This document shows positions 13,307 to 26,569 of a DNA stretch of 64,000 nucleotides, one piece after another (position 1 is the first letter of the stretch; every line of letters begins with the position of its first letter). Below the pieces are notes generated by a model. That model had not been told where the DNA came from. It was given only the letters and a program-made list of their open reading frames with translations, and made no database searches. Origin of the DNA: Arbacia lixula (Eukaryota > Echinodermata > Echinoidea > Arbacioida > Arbaciidae); contig OZ022581.1 in assembly GCA_963669155.1 (NCBI GenBank), positions 26,254,983 to 26,318,982 of the forward strand. The letters run 5' to 3'. A program made the translations under genes and the position numbers.

Positions 13307-13467
13307 TTTCTAATACATCACTCCTTCGCGATCGCACAGCTTACGTACATTGAAAGCACATGGCTTCCAAGTCCGATCCCATCGCGGCAATCAATGATAT
13401 ACGGCGCGTGCACAGTTTGTGATACATCACTCCTTCGCTCAGCGTACGTACATTAAAAGCACATGGT
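13307..13467. repeat. Direct duplication inside the nested element
   Basis: A segment containing AATACATCACTCCTTCGC and GTACATTGAAAGCACATGG occurs at about 13307-13361 and again at 13412-13467, a spacing of about 105 bases. The intervening segment (AAGTCCGATCCCATCGCGGC) recurs near 15160 in the same orientation. Confidence 0.8.
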
Positions 13468-13477
13468 CAGCCAAATG

Positions 13478-14463
13478 GCAGGCACCGGAAAATACGCTTA
13501 TTTTATTTTCAGCGAGAAAGTCGTGACCTTCACTTGACCTCTAGAACCGCGGAAAACTTCTCCTTTTCAAACTGCGATATCTTCATGAATATACCATATT
13601 TTCGTACACTTTCTTTTGTAACTGTATGTTGGAGGTCGAAATTTACCAAATATGAAAAAACATTTCATTAAAATAGGCAGAAAAATATTGTAAATTCAAG
13701 ATAAATATGTGGTTCTAATGAAAATAAAAAAAAATAAAATAAACTCTATATTTTAATGTCAATCGCTTTTGAGCCCCTAACATTTAGAGGTCATCTGAAG
13801 CGGAATTTATTGTACTTTATGGAGATACCATTATTTTTCAACCTCCCCCCATAGAAGGGTCAGGATCCAGCAAAACATCAACCATGTTCAAATCCAAAAT
13901 GAGCGAGATATGACGAAGTTGTGAACGATCCTACCCAGCCAATCATAGTCCACGATAATAACGAAATACTACCGGCGATTCAAGTGTCGCGGACTATGAT
14001 TGACTGATTATGATCGCTCACAACTTCGTCATATCTCGCTCATTTTGGATTTGAACATGGTTGATGTTTTGCTGGATCCTGACCCTTCTATGGGGGGAGG
14101 TTGAAAAATAATGGTACCTTCATAAAGTACAATAAATTCCGCTTCAGATGACCTCTAAATGTTAGGGGCTCAAAAGCGATTGACATTGAAATATAGAGTT
14201 TATTTTCATTTTTCTTTATTTAATTAGAACCACATATTTATCTCGAATTTACAATATTTTTCTCCCTATTTTAATGAAATGTTTCTTCATAGTTGGTAAA
14301 TTTCGACCTCCAACATACTGTTGCAAAAGAAAGCGTACGAAAATATGGTATATTCATGAAGATATCGCAGTTTGAAAAGGAGACGTTTTCCGCGGTTGTA
14401 GAGGACAAATGAAGGTCACGACTACCTCGCTGAAAATAAAATCCCGTGTTTTCTGCTGCCTGC
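13478..14463. repeat. Giant inverted repeat, about 477-bp arms and 33-base loop
   Basis: The left arm 13478-13954 is mirrored by the right arm 13988-14463 with scattered differences. Matching landmarks are GGTCAGGATCCAGCAAAACA and TGCTGGATCCTGACC, and CAAATCCAAAATGAGCGAG and CTCGCTCATTTTGGATTTG. Single-stranded DNA or RNA from it would fold into a long hairpin. No reading frame explains it. Confidence 0.93.
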
Positions 14464-14482
14464 GGACGAATATCGTTTGCGA

Positions 14483-14870
14483 AGTCCGTATGATTTCTGA
14501 AAATTCGCGTCACTTTGAAGACGAATTGCACAAATGTGTTATTTTCGAGCCCAAACAAAACTGGAATCAAATTCTCCGCTAGAGTACTGGCTTTCCAAAG
14601 CTGTAACTGGTGTTGCCGTCCAATTTGTAGAAGGGTCAGGATCCAGCAAAATCTGAGAGCTTACATATATATCGGTTGCGAAGTCCGTACGATTTCTGAA
14701 ATCTCGCGTCACTTTGAAGACGAATAGCAAAATTTTTTTATTTTTGAGCCCAAACAATATTGGAATAAAAATCTCCGCTGAAGTATTGGCTTTTTAGAGC
14801 CGTAACTGTCGTTGCCGTACAACCCATAGAAGGGTCAGGATCCAGCAAGGTCTGAGAGCTTACGTATTTC
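14483..14870. repeat. Tandem repeat, two units of about 199 bp
   Basis: Units begin AGTCCGTATGATTTCTGAAA (14483) and AGTCCGTACGATTTCTGAAA (14682). Both contain GAGCCCAAACAA, ATCTCCGCT-like sequence and GAAGGGTCAGGATCCAGCAA. The last motif is also in both arms of the neighbouring hairpin, so the repeats share an origin. Confidence 0.9.
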
Positions 14871-15779
14871 AAAAAAAAATTGAGGCCTGTTTTTGAAAGC
14901 ACATGACATAAAAACTCCTTTGCGGATTTCGGAAGAAAATGAAAACATTTATTAAGAAACATATAATCTCAATCCCTGCCTAAAAAAATCCTGATCAGTA
15001 TGCTTACAGAAGACACGAGCAACAGATCTCGCGAGCATGTCGAATTCCTTCATAATCTAGGTGCAGCAAAATCTGCGCGTGAGATTTCGCGAGACGAAAA
15101 ATAAAACGCTCACGATTTCTATAGAACGAGCGAGCGCTGCCGATTGACTGTGGTTTGCAAGTCCGATCCCATCGCGGCAATCAATGACACGGTGCGTGCT
15201 GAATTGGCATGATTGGGTGTGTGTCTGATGAGCAGCGATTGATTGGGTTTCTTGACAAAAACAAATGTGATCTCGGACGGGTGAAGTATATTTCACGCAC
15301 TGAAATATGACATTGAAAGATTTGAAGAGATAATAAAAAATTCTTCTTGAAATTAGAATACCGCTGAAAATCATCACGATACAAAATGAAATACATGTAT
15401 GAGCATGCAGGGCAGCGTTAATCTTCTACATGGAACCCCCTCTTAATAATTTTGGAATGACCCACAAAGAAAGTGTAGGTCATAACGGTGTTGCTACGTT
15501 GTTGTGCAAAACCTATCAGGCGAGCGAGACGCTCTTATCTAACTCCACCTTCCCCTCATATCCCGTCCGTTCAACCCGTTGCGCTGCCTGTTCTCTTGTT
15601 TGTCCAAACAAAGAAACAGCATGTTTTCTTGTCCAGAAGATTACGAGAACAATTGACCTATTAATTTACTGCCAAATAACACCCATCGTATCGGGAATGG
15701 TCTATAATTCATTGAATGCAAATAGTTATTAAAATGTCAAAATGTATCAAGGTAGGATAATGTGTTGAGCAAAAATAAA

Positions 15780-15862
15780 TCCCCTTTTCAGTTTGAAAGC
15801 GCATATCCCTTTTCAGTTTGAAAACGCACGATCCAATCCCCTTTTTTCAGTTAGATAACGCA
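15780..15862. repeat. Short tandem repeat, three units of about 30 bp
   Basis: Three imperfect units of CCCCTTTTCAGTTTGAAAGC followed by GCA-like sequence. The third has diverged. Located near the right end of the nested pogo-like element. Confidence 0.75.
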
Positions 15863-16116
15863 TGTTTCCAAGACGGCTATGGATATGAAAACATAGTAAA
15901 ACACAATGAACACACAAGCACACATGTTTTCAATGTATTTTATTGTTTTTTATTCTGTTTGGATACAACGAGGTTTTGTTATAACGAGGAAAAAGCCCTG
16001 GTCCCGACGACCTCGTTATATCGAGAGTAAGCTGTACAGTATGTTCTTCCATTTTGTGTTTTTGTTTTTTCAAAATGTTAGTTTTTTGACTTGCAAAAGG
16101 GACACCCTGTCTTTAA

Positions 16117-19100
16117 TTCTTCTGTTCAACATTATCATTTACACAAGAAAGATTATACATGTATGTAATTACGTTACTGTGTGTGTGTGTGTAAATGTTA
16201 AAGAGTTGAGAATCTGTTTCTTGCAGATGAAATGACAGATCTATTCCTGCCTAAAAAATATGTATTATTAATATTTTTGATACTACATTCGAAACTTATT
16301 TAGCGTTTATGATTACTCTTGTCCAAATGCAAGTATACATGTACAAATTGCATGGGGGCCCCATAGATTAAAAAATGTTTTTCTTATGAGAATTTGAATT
16401 TTCTCATGTACTTGTACATGTACGTTTCTCACGTGTAGTGGCTCAACACTTGGTTTCATGACATCAGTGGAAAGTATATGAAGCACCCTTACCAAATATT
16501 TTTTTTGATTTCTACCTATGACTCTGCTTGAAATGTTTACTGATTCGTTTAATTTATTTATGCATACCCCTTTCCCCATTTTAATCATCTGTTATATATC
16601 TCTCAATAGCATTCCTTGCACTACCATACTTTTTTCTGTGTTGCTTTGTTTTGCTTTTCTGATACTGTAGATGCAATCTGTTCAACATTTTCCAAAATAT
16701 CGTGTGCTTCTCATTAAATCTTGGAAACCAGGATTCATCAATGTCCTTTAAGGTTAAGGCAGTCTACAATGTATACTGTACATGTAATGTTAGTATTTTA
16801 CAAAGGTTACTTCATGTACATTACAATTTACAAGGGTGTGAAGTTTTGATTTAATGGTACATGTATGTTAGCTTTATTGCTGAAGGTTGATAATATGACT
16901 GAAGAGAATGGAGCTGAAAAATTGATGAATAGTGTTGGGCAAAATACAAGTAAATGTATGTAACTTTAGTGATATCTTATTACAGGTTCAAGAAGCTGAA
17001 GAAATGTGTGCTACTTATTATCTCCACAAGCAATAGAGGTTTTTTGGTTTCTGTCCTTGTTATTTCTTCATACATTAACACAGTGTCTACTTCTATATCA
17101 AGGTATTTTATGTTTGTGTGATGTGTGTAGCATTACAAGGATTCGAAATGAAGTAGAATTAGAATAAGTTATTTGACTGACATATAAACATGTATAGGAG
17201 GTAACAATACCCACATAAAATCTCAATCTTAAAAGTTTACAAAGAGGCTCTGTACTTACACATTAAAGAAGAATATCACATGCTTATCTTGAGCAGAGGC
17301 TTATACTGTATACCTTCTTCATTGTTCCAGTTTGGAAAAAAAAAGTTTTTTGTTTTCAAATTAGTCACCTTGAAGCTGTCTATGCAATTTTTATGTTAAG
17401 TTTTATCTGTACCCATACAGTAAGAGGTCACAAAAGATTCATGTTTCATAAAAGCATCATGTTTTATGCTGAACTAGACAAAATATACCGTGGTTTAAAA
17501 CTGCGGCTCCTTCCCTTTCTTCCCTTTCCTTTTTCCTCTGCCAATTCCTTTGAGCTGTAGTGTTTGGGGAACTGTCAGAATTTAAATGTGAATTATTTTA
17601 TCCATTTAATTACCAATGACAGTATATTGGTATGTATATGTGTATGTGGAGAGTTGATACGTCTCTTATCACGATTAGCATGAGGATGTAATGGAAGGAA
17701 ATGAGGTTTTCCAGGCCCGGCAATATAAGGGTAAGTATTAAAAGGTTGAACAGAGTGGCCCAATGTAAAGAAGAAAAGAAACATCCTTGAGCCTGGTGCA
17801 GTGCTACCTGAATACTTGTATTTTACATTTGTACCTGTTCTTGTACTGATTGTAGTAACATTTTAAATGAGAGGCTTTTGAGTTTGTCAACACTAATCTG
17901 ACTTTTGAGTGTGCATATGAAGAGTAATATGCCGACTACCGGTACTGGTAAGATTTTATACACTGTACACATTTCTTTCAGAATGTTTTCTTCTTTGTTT
18001 TGTAATCTTGCTGATTGTGCAAGTGTGCTGTTAAAATTACTCAATAGTGCCATTCTCACTTGACTTAAAAAAAATCGCGAAGTTAGAAAAATCGTGAAGT
18101 TAGGATGAAAGTTGCCTAGCTACTGTACCAAAAGCCGAATGGTCCTTTTGTCCCTGTTCCCTAGCTTCATGATTTTTCTAACTTCGCAGTTTTTTAAGCC
18201 TAATGAGAATAGCACTATTTTAAGTTGGTTAAATGCTCTGTGCTACATTAAGTACTGGTAATTGCTTACAGTGTAAATATAAGAATATGTTATTAAGGTT
18301 TAAGGTGTACTTCACCTATTATATACAATATAAAAAGAATCAGTGTTCGAACCTTGCAGCATTACTCATCTATGCTATTAAAGTACAATTCTGTGATCCA
18401 GATTGTATTAATAGAATGAAGCTGAAAGAAATGTTTCTAGAGCTACCCATACATTAAAACTTGTGAAACCAATGAAAGAGAAATAATTACTATAGGAAAA
18501 ATAAGAGATGAAGTCATTTGATGTTGTGAAATTGTTTGCTGTCATCATGGGCCTTATATTTTATAACAAATTTGTTATCCATGTACATGTAAAACACAAT
18601 CAATGTGGTTCAATTGTCGTTTAAAGCTACTACATGTACATTAGTTTGTATTGACTTGAAATGGCGATTTGTTACTGATAACAAGGTGAAGGAAACCTAC
18701 ACCACGTAGCAGAGCGTGTTGCAATAATAGAAAGAGGCTGAACATAGTACTCCAAAACAAACCTTTGTGTGTTGTAACAAAAATTGTTCAGTAAACCAAA
18801 TAAGAGAAAGAGATAATAAATATATAGAAATATAAAGAAATAATCCTTTATATTGATAAAACAATCCTTGCAAAGATGAAAGGGGATGGGGGAGGGGGCT
18901 TCTATAGGCTAGTTGAAACTAGCTTTAATCAAGTCTGGACTAAACACATTTAGGCATTTCTTGAAAGTTTGATATTTGTGACAAATTCATGAAAAAAAAA
19001 GAAATGGTCATGTCATTGACAATGCAGTGCCTTTTACATGTAGCATATCTATTGTTCACAAGCACCAGTACCAGTTTTACTGTGTGACACATGTGACACA

Positions 19101-19121
19101 CGTGTATGGTTGAACATACAT
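16117..19121. other. Gene-poor stretch
   Basis: No recognisable exon or RNA gene on either strand. It is AT-rich with repeated TACATGTA motifs, and contains one inverted-repeat element (18043-18219). It could be distal 3' UTR of the DSEL-like gene or intergenic. Confidence 0.45.
18043..18219. mobile_element. Small inverted-repeat element (MITE-like)
   Basis: Left arm AATAGTGCCATTCTCACTTG plus AAAAATCGCGAAGTTAG; right arm is its inverse with few differences, ending GAGAATAGCACTATT. Arms of about 58 bases, total about 177 bp, no coding sequence. The superfamily is not evident. Confidence 0.75.
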
Positions 19122-19580
19122 CAGGGTGCTACATAACTTTTTTTTAGCACTGGCCCGTTCGGGCAAGCAGATTTTGAAAAAATGAAAAATCACTTGCCCG
19201 AAATGAAATTTCACTTGCCCGGAAAAAAAACACATTAATGCTACATTTCTTACATGAAATTCAATTTAACTATTTTATGGGCCGTATACATAAACCTATA
19301 CACTCATAATAAATAAAAACACACACAGACCACTGTTTCCTGGTAACAAAACACTTTTGCTTTAATATGTTCTCGTTTTTGAATCGAACATGAAGAAGAT
19401 TGTTTAGCTTTTTATGATTACAAAATAGGAAAACTTGCATTTTGATTAGCTATTAACTAGCTGTAATAATCTGCTTGCCCGATTCGGGCCAGTACTTTCC
19501 CCACAATCATCAAAATAGCTTGCCCGAACGGGATTTTCACTGGCCCCGGGCCATCGGGCAAGCGCTTATGTAGCACGCTG
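19122..19580. mobile_element. hAT-like MITE with GGCAAG-rich arms
   Basis: Ends CAGGGTGCTACATAA and TTATGTAGCACGCTG, flanked on both sides by CATACAT, a 7-base target duplication (8 if one terminal base is shared). CAGGG-type termini with a duplication of about 8 bp fit hAT elements. Inside each end are several TTGCCCGAA/TTCGGGCAA motifs in both orientations. No transposase frame. Confidence 0.8.
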
Positions 19581-20898
19581 CATACATGGATATTTAAAAA
19601 TTGAATTTATTGTACAGTGTACATTGCTCGCAATACACCATATTTTTGTATCATAGGTGAGATGCTAAACTTCATGTACTGTACTGTACAGTGTATAAAT
19701 GTATTTGTGAAAAGGTGTGCAGAATGTGCAAGACGGTACATTTGCATGTTCGATATGAGTCTGTGGCTGTTTTCAGAGTTTAGATAATCCTGTTGTGCTT
19801 GTACAGTATACATGTATTTTATTATGAAATATGATATGTGTACATGTACATATACATGGGACTACATACCATTAATTGGTATCCCATAGATGTAGTTTGT
19901 GTACCATAAAGCTCTCTAGTATGAATTATGAATGAAAAATATATGAATTCCAAGCCATAATGTGTTTCTAGTGTACAGAAGGCATTAGGAAATTTATGAT
20001 TATGTACATGTAATTATATCAAATGAAGTTGGGTATTTGTTCAACATGACCAATGTACATGTATTGTGGGTAACACATAATTTCCCACTGGAAATGAAAA
20101 GCTGGTACCAGACAGCCAGTACTTATACAAGTCGGCCTAGAGGAATTTGTAAACCAATACATTCTAAACATAATCATTACCCAGTAATGCTTTAGATGAA
20201 AATGTGAAAAAGATGCACATTTCTTTGTACAAACTTGTAATGATCAGAGCGAATATAAGGATGCAACATACATAAAGTACATGTACCTGCACAATGGAGC
20301 TGAGACCGGCTTCCCAGTGGTTTGCAATCAGTTGCAGTTGGCTGTCTAGTTGATCTCATGTCCCGCAGCTCAGGTGACATAATATCACTTGATTTTATCT
20401 TGAACTAAACTTCGATGCACATGTAAGTAAACTATACATTTTGATAATTTGTGTTCATGTAGTGTCAAGATAGAACTGAATTTAAATGTATTTTACTTCA
20501 ATATAGTATTTAGTAAGACCATGTGATTATAAAAACATAACTATCAGATCTATCATCTTCAGCTTGAAATTAGAAAGATAAAATATGAAATGCTAATAAC
20601 AGTAGCCCGTAATTGTGCATTCGTAAGGTATAACTGTGAACTATTTGCATTGACCATTGTGTAGAAATGTGTAGACATATTGCATGCTGTAATTTCATTG
20701 CCACTATTCCGCAATCGCGCACCATATTTTTTCACTCTAAAGATGTTTAAGCTCATTGTCATTCCGTTTTTTTTCCAGGTCTATGCACAAGTGCTAGCTA
20801 CATTTTAATTGACTTATTTCTGTAGCTGATCATTGTGAAAAATATCTCAGGGTATAGTGATTAAGAGGGAGAGAGTGAGCTAAAGAAAGACAGTTGGT

Positions 20899-20969
<71 letters not shown>

Positions 20970-22364
20970 GAAAGGAAGGAGAGAGAGAAAAAGGGAATGA
21001 GAGGGAGAGTAGGAGAAAGAAAGAAATCCCTAACAATAGTATAGAATGATGATACAGACATGTCAATGATTTTGCAAGTCAACTTCAGTATTTTACATCT
21101 TAAAGAGCACTTTGAATCCTATCTATGCACAATTTATATAATCAACACTGTATTTCTTTATGTCGAAGTTTCTCTATATCCTGCAATATGATGTCAAGCT
21201 CCATATGTGCATATGACTATCTTCAATGGAGATGTAGATTAAGTAAAATAATCATTATACAGTAGTCCTTTGAAGCTGTATGAAATGTCTCCCTAAATTG
21301 TTATTGTAATGTTTAGATAACCATGTAATGTAATTTGTTTGTGATTGACAGCTGAAGATGCTTGTAATAAAATGCTTTTTTGGACATGTACTTTAATTAT
21401 CTATTTAGTACGAGTCGTGTCTGTTCGAGTCGTGTGAAAATGGCCTGTGCACAGATGTGTGGAGTGGACTTCATATAAAATATTTGGGTAATTCTATGCA
21501 CTAATGGCTCAAAAGGGAGCTACTGGTAGTTTATGACCTGTTGATGTCCCCTTTACGTGTGAAACTGTGAAGCGAATTAGAATGGATATTTTACTTTTTG
21601 CTACCATTATGTGTTTGAAGATGGATACATGTATGTGTAAAAAGATGAAAACATTTGCTTGTGTTGATGACCAAAGTGTGCGAGATTTCATGTGTGAAGA
21701 CAGAAGGTGGTGCCAAATATGTTACGTCTGGTACCATAATTAAGTTAAGAAATTATCCGCATCACCATGTTATCAGCTACATCCTAAATATAATTGCTAC
21801 CTTGTCAGAATAAATTTTAAAATAAGTACATGTACTTCGTTTTTCATTACTTAAAATGTTCATATTGGAGGTATATATAAAATTTATACACGTACTTGTA
21901 CTTACCTTTACCAAGTGTGTTTTGGCTCAATTTATACACTTTTGTGCATTTTGAGAATAAGGCCAATAAATTATAATGCAGCCTACCATAGTTTCCAGAT
22001 TACATGTATTTTATTTAGTTAGTCAGGTAATTTAAAATATGGTTCCAGTATAGGTCCAGTAAAGATTATCAGAAATAACCAAGCAATGAATTGATGAAAA
22101 TTGATTTTACACTCAACCCCACACTGACAATTAGTAATAGCCTGCACTAACACATTATGTATATGTATAATGTATTCACCAGGAATAATTTCAATCAGCG
22201 TACATGTATTTGTGAGAATTTGATGTGCGGACCAATTGCCAATGACTGCTACATAAACATATTTGAATTTTTGGTGCATGCAATCTGTCCAAAATGTGAA
22301 GAAAACACCAGGAAAATTATTCCATGATACACCATCAAAACTGCCTACAAATACCTCTCCTGGG
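19581..22364. other. Gene-poor stretch
   Basis: No exon recognised. Contains a GA microsatellite and many ACATGTA-type motifs. An AATAAA near 21367 followed by a T-rich stretch is a possible plus-strand polyadenylation site, unproven. Confidence 0.4.
20903..20966. repeat. (GA)n microsatellite
   Basis: Uninterrupted GA dinucleotides over about 60 bases, with further purine-rich sequence to about 21030. The serine/leucine-rich open frames on the minus strand here are artefacts of it. Confidence 0.98.
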
Positions 22365-22541
22365 GGGTGTTTCACCAAGCTGTTCGTAAGTTACGAACGA
22401 CTTTACGAATGACTGGTGATCCCTTCTTGTGCTATATCAGATTCTCAATGAACAAAGTGTGGTATCGCATTTAGCACAAGAAGGGATCACGAGTTGTTCG
22501 TAAAGTCGTTCGTAACTTACGAACAGCTTGGTGAAACACCC
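22365..22541. mobile_element. MITE family A, copy 2 (best-preserved, 177 bp)
   Basis: Long terminal inverted repeats: GGGTGTTTCACCAAGCTG then TTCGTAAGTTACGAACGA on the left, mirrored at the right end as TCGTTCGTAACTTACGAAC then AGCTTGGTGAAACACCC. Similarity continues inward through CTTCTTGTGCTA. Only about 30 bases in the centre are unpaired. The TTCGTAAGTTACGAA core is itself palindromic. Confidence 0.92.
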
Positions 22542-24019
22542 GCCTGAATAGGTTCCCAGCAGTTTGCAAAGGATCGCAACTTTCCATAAAGACTTCCTGA
22601 CTATAAAGATATCTTTTCTGTGCTCCATGGGGAGGTCATTATTGGCAGATTTTTTTACTACACATGCATATCTACATGAGCACACACTCATTCAATATCA
22701 ACCAAGAAACGAACTTAAAGAGACATAAACATTTCAGGTTTTTTTTTATCAAAATACCTTTAATATTCAAGGCACTCGCACTGTTCGTGTAAATACACGA
22801 AACCTTCTAACCTTATTCATATACAAAAATATTTGTGATTAACAATCACACCTACATAATCATAAAGAATAATACACGATGAGATGCTTAACATCTAAAA
22901 TGTATTCAGCGGGAAGAGAGATGGAAGCAGCTGGTATAATAACAGCATCATTTAAAACAAAAACGAAATCACTGCATTTACCTCATCAGTAATGTGTCAT
23001 TTAAACTATAACAAAATACATGTATTAAAACATTTCCCTCATAGTTGAGAGGTTCAGTGGTTATCCACAACGTGAACAGACTAATAATGTTGCATGTGTA
23101 AAGTTACAATAAGAACTGAATCTTTAATGTGCACCATCATCAAAACAACAAAGTCTGAAATGATGATAAACTTGAATTTATCCAGACAACAATACATGTA
23201 CAAATATCACCTGCTCAAGCTTGAATTGGCAAAAGGGGAAGGGACAACAAATGGAAGCTTCCTCATTCGCATACGGAGCGCAGGACATTACTATTAACAA
23301 TAAATGTGGGCAAGATATACAGTTACATGTAGTCTGTGGCACAGACTGAATTGTGACACCCGCGGAGTGACACCATCTCAAAAGACTAGTGCCTGTACAA
23401 ATACATTGGAGCTAGTCTTAACATTTGCAGACTCTCTCATTCACTGACATGAGCTTGTGCCTACATGCCGATAAAATTGTACGATAGATATATAATGTAG
23501 GGTTTAAATACAATCCATGTTCTGTACATTTAAAATCACTCCTTAACATTGAAATAATTGGTTATTTTGAATAAGTTATTTCAAATTCCCATCAATCTCC
23601 TTATGGAATGCATACAAAAGGAGTGTGCATTGCAGTAGCCTTGTAGGTCTGGTAAAAATATATTTTTAAGTTGTATTGCCATATATACAAAATGCAACAT
23701 CTTATGTGTATGACTCCACAACATGGCATTACATACGGGCTCATCATATTACCTACTGGTACTACTGTTTCCATTTCTACTCATATACCTTGCAGTTCCT
23801 TTGAAGTTAGTTAACCCGTTGCTCATGTCCTGAGTTTAGATCGGCAAGTAAACTACAGTACCCAAAGAGAGGCATAGCTTAATTGCGCCCTATCAAGAAT
23901 TTGAAGATTTTTTTCATAGCTTGTAATCTACAGTATTGTCTGAAAAGCAGATTATGTGCGAGTCGTGCTGCTCAGTATCTAAGTAGAGAAAAGTCTTCCC
24001 GCAAATACGCTCAGTTAAA

Positions 24020-24270
24020 AAGGGGATAACATCTCCCAATGCATGGCAACTCAACTGCATGAACAACTTCCAGATGGGGCTTGGGCTAACTTGACCCTGC
24101 CTTAAAGGGATAGTCCACCCTGAAGTTCAGTTGGTTACAGTAAGGAAGGGGTTAACATCTCCCAATGCATGGCAAATCAACTACATGAACAACCTTCCAG
24201 ATGGGCCTTGGGCTAACTTGACCCAGCCTTAAAGGGATATTCCACCCTGAAGTTCAGTTGCTTACATTAA
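24020..24270. repeat. Tandem duplication, two units of about 126 bp
   Basis: AACATCTCCCAATGCATGGC and GGCTTGGGCTAACTTGACCC or close variants occur twice, 126 bases apart. Each unit ends with the family B MITE arm (CCACCCTGAAGTTCAGTTG). The duplication therefore copied a MITE end with its flank. Confidence 0.9.
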
Positions 24271-24400
24271 AAGCAAAAACGTGAAAGAAACATATTAAAG
24301 AAAGTTTGACAAAACTCCATCAAAGGATAAGAAAGTTATGTCATTTTTTAAGCTTTGATTTTGTGACGGCACATGCAAGATGCTCTCCCAAATATGTTGT
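24236..24400. mobile_element. MITE family B, copy 2 (one arm)
   Basis: Starts TTAAAGGGATATTCCACCC and continues with GAAGTTCAGTTGC, GTGAAAGAAACATATTAAAG and TTTGACAAAACTCC, matching the arms of the copy at 2211-2478. The opposite arm is not visible, so this copy is truncated or decayed. Confidence 0.75.
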
Positions 24401-26569
24401 ACTGGTACTTTTTTTTTTGAATGTCAATTTTCTCGAAAGGATACATATAATTTCACGTGTTCATTTGATATATCATTAGACACATGTTTTGACACACATA
24501 CCTCTATGAAACAAATTCATTCCTTCTTCAAAAGTGGAAAAGGAGCAATTAATGGAATCATACAGTCAGGCAAAAATATATATACAAATAGATAAACCAG
24601 TACATATACATATATCTTAGTACAAATAATGTGATAAGGGTATATACAGCACTGATACTGAGTGCAGAGATGAGTTGTACAAACACACCATGTTGAATCA
24701 TTCATAATTTGCATAATGTCAAAAGAATAAAACAAGCTTCACCATTACACCTACTGTGTTTCTATTTCAAGTCTTGGCAGGTACAAGCATTATTGGCAGT
24801 GTTTCAAGATTTTAAAATTGAGAAGTGGGATATATAAAAAAATGATTTCGCTATCATACAAACATGAGCATAATGCATGAATATTGAAAGTACTTTGTTT
24901 GATCAATATAACTATCTAAAGACTTTGTGCAGCTAAAAACGTTGTGGCACATATGTACATCAGTTTCACACAACTTTACCAAATTGGTTGTAATATGTGT
25001 CATACAAATAAAAAAAGGATTACTTTGACAAAATTCATTCCAGTATACAATAAAAAAATGTCCATTTTAACATTCACTCTTAACCCCAGAATTTCTTTGT
25101 TTTACTATAATACATTTTATGAATTACTAGTCATTACTATTACAATGTACACACACTTGTAGAAATGTTACCATCAACTGTCAAAACCTCTTCCATATTG
25201 CATAAACATTACTGTTAATATTATTGCTTACTGGTACAGTATACACATAGCTGTCACAAGGCTAACAGTCAACATAATAAGCCGTTTTCGTAAATCCTTC
25301 ATATTTTTCTCCCAAACTGCGAAGAAGCATGTTAAATGACATTCACCTGCATCTAGTAATTCAGTGTCAATTGGTGGAATGAACTCTGAATATATTAGCT
25401 GTTGCTACTCGTACAAACCTCAGGATAAGCTTTGTGGTTACCCCCGAATACATATTGTTTGCAAGACGTGCATGAAATTTGCACAACAAAAATGGTCAAC
25501 TGCCATCTAACAAAGACATCATACTATGATTTTTAAAAGTTTTTATTTCAAAGTTTGTATCAATATCTGTGTCTACCTATGACTACACTGTACATTCGTT
25601 ATACAAAAGACAAGTCACACGTGATCAAGGCTTTTTAAAAAATACACACTTAGTTCTCTGATCATAATACAGATATGACAGATCGTCTTAATACAGGCGT
25701 GATTCTCACTGGAACTGCTGTAAAAATCTCACACACAAGTCTCAATAATGGCATATTTTCTAAGCCCAGTTTGCGATTACATGTACACACATCAGGAAGT
25801 TCAGGAATGTGGGAATAAAATGCTGTAACTTCCATTGAGGTAAACTTGTACATGTTATATCTTTGGTATACAAACAATATGTGAAATATAGCATCTTGCA
25901 ATGACATCAATCTTACTGGCATACCATGCATCATACAAAGTACTTAAAACATACCTTGTGATAGTATGCAAGCCAACTTAAAGTCTGCGCATTGACAAAA
26001 GTACAGCGTATTTACATTGTAAATATCACATTGATATCATCTTAATATTGTGAAAGCATCAAATGCGTGACTGTAAAAAACAAGTATGCATCATATTGCA
26101 CAAGGTTAATTCGTTTGTGCAACATTGTGGAGGTCTAAAAACTGCAAAACTGCAACAGATGTATGACTTATCCATTCAAATTTAAAAATCTGTGACATTG
26201 TGCAAGCTGAAAGTTTATGAAGGATAAAATTATTTTTAACTCAATATATATTTATATATAGTAATACTAGTTCACCTAGTATAACATTACATAGCATCAT
26301 ATATGATGCCTACTACATTGTACTACTCCTGCTGATACACTTGTAGTACTGTACAAAATCATACATTCAAGTACAAGTTGTGTGCAAGTGTCTGAACGAT
26401 TACAGGTAGAACCTAGTACATGTTAATGTTACTATCAAAATCTAAAAAAAATAGTTGAAAATCTTTGTACAATAGTTGTCTAAGAACGAACATATCATGC
26501 GCTCTCATTCAAACATATTTAAAAACTAAAAGCACATCCCCCAGTGCTAAACAGAACTTACAACACAAG

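Larger units (their letters stand above)
12981..16034. mobile_element. Nested pogo/Tigger-like DNA transposon, TA target duplication
   Basis: Left end CAGCTTACTCTCGATA, right end TATCGAGAGTAAGCTG, each flanked by TA (12979-12980 and 16035-16036). The ends carry repeated TATAACGAGG-type motifs, like the ends of pogo/Tigger elements as I recall them. About 3.05 kb. No transposase frame is visible; the interior is hairpins and tandem repeats, so it appears non-autonomous. Alternative: another TA-targeting family of the Tc1/mariner/pogo group. Confidence 0.8.
12599..16116. mobile_element. MITE family D copy, split by a nested element
   Basis: The left end reads TTAAAGACAGGGTGTCC and the right end ACACCCTGTCTTTAA, an exact inverse over this stretch. 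Between them lies a 3-kb second transposon (12981-16034). Without the insert the host element would be about 460 bp. The copy at 39585-40116 has the same termini with small differences. Boundaries coincide with TTAA at both sides. No coding capacity. Confidence 0.8.

Noticed and set aside
20830-21082. Leu/Ser-repeat proteins on the minus strand
   Set aside because: Translation of the (GA)n microsatellite.
22019-22378. 119-residue minus-strand frame
   Set aside because: No family resemblance, runs into a MITE, no splice context.
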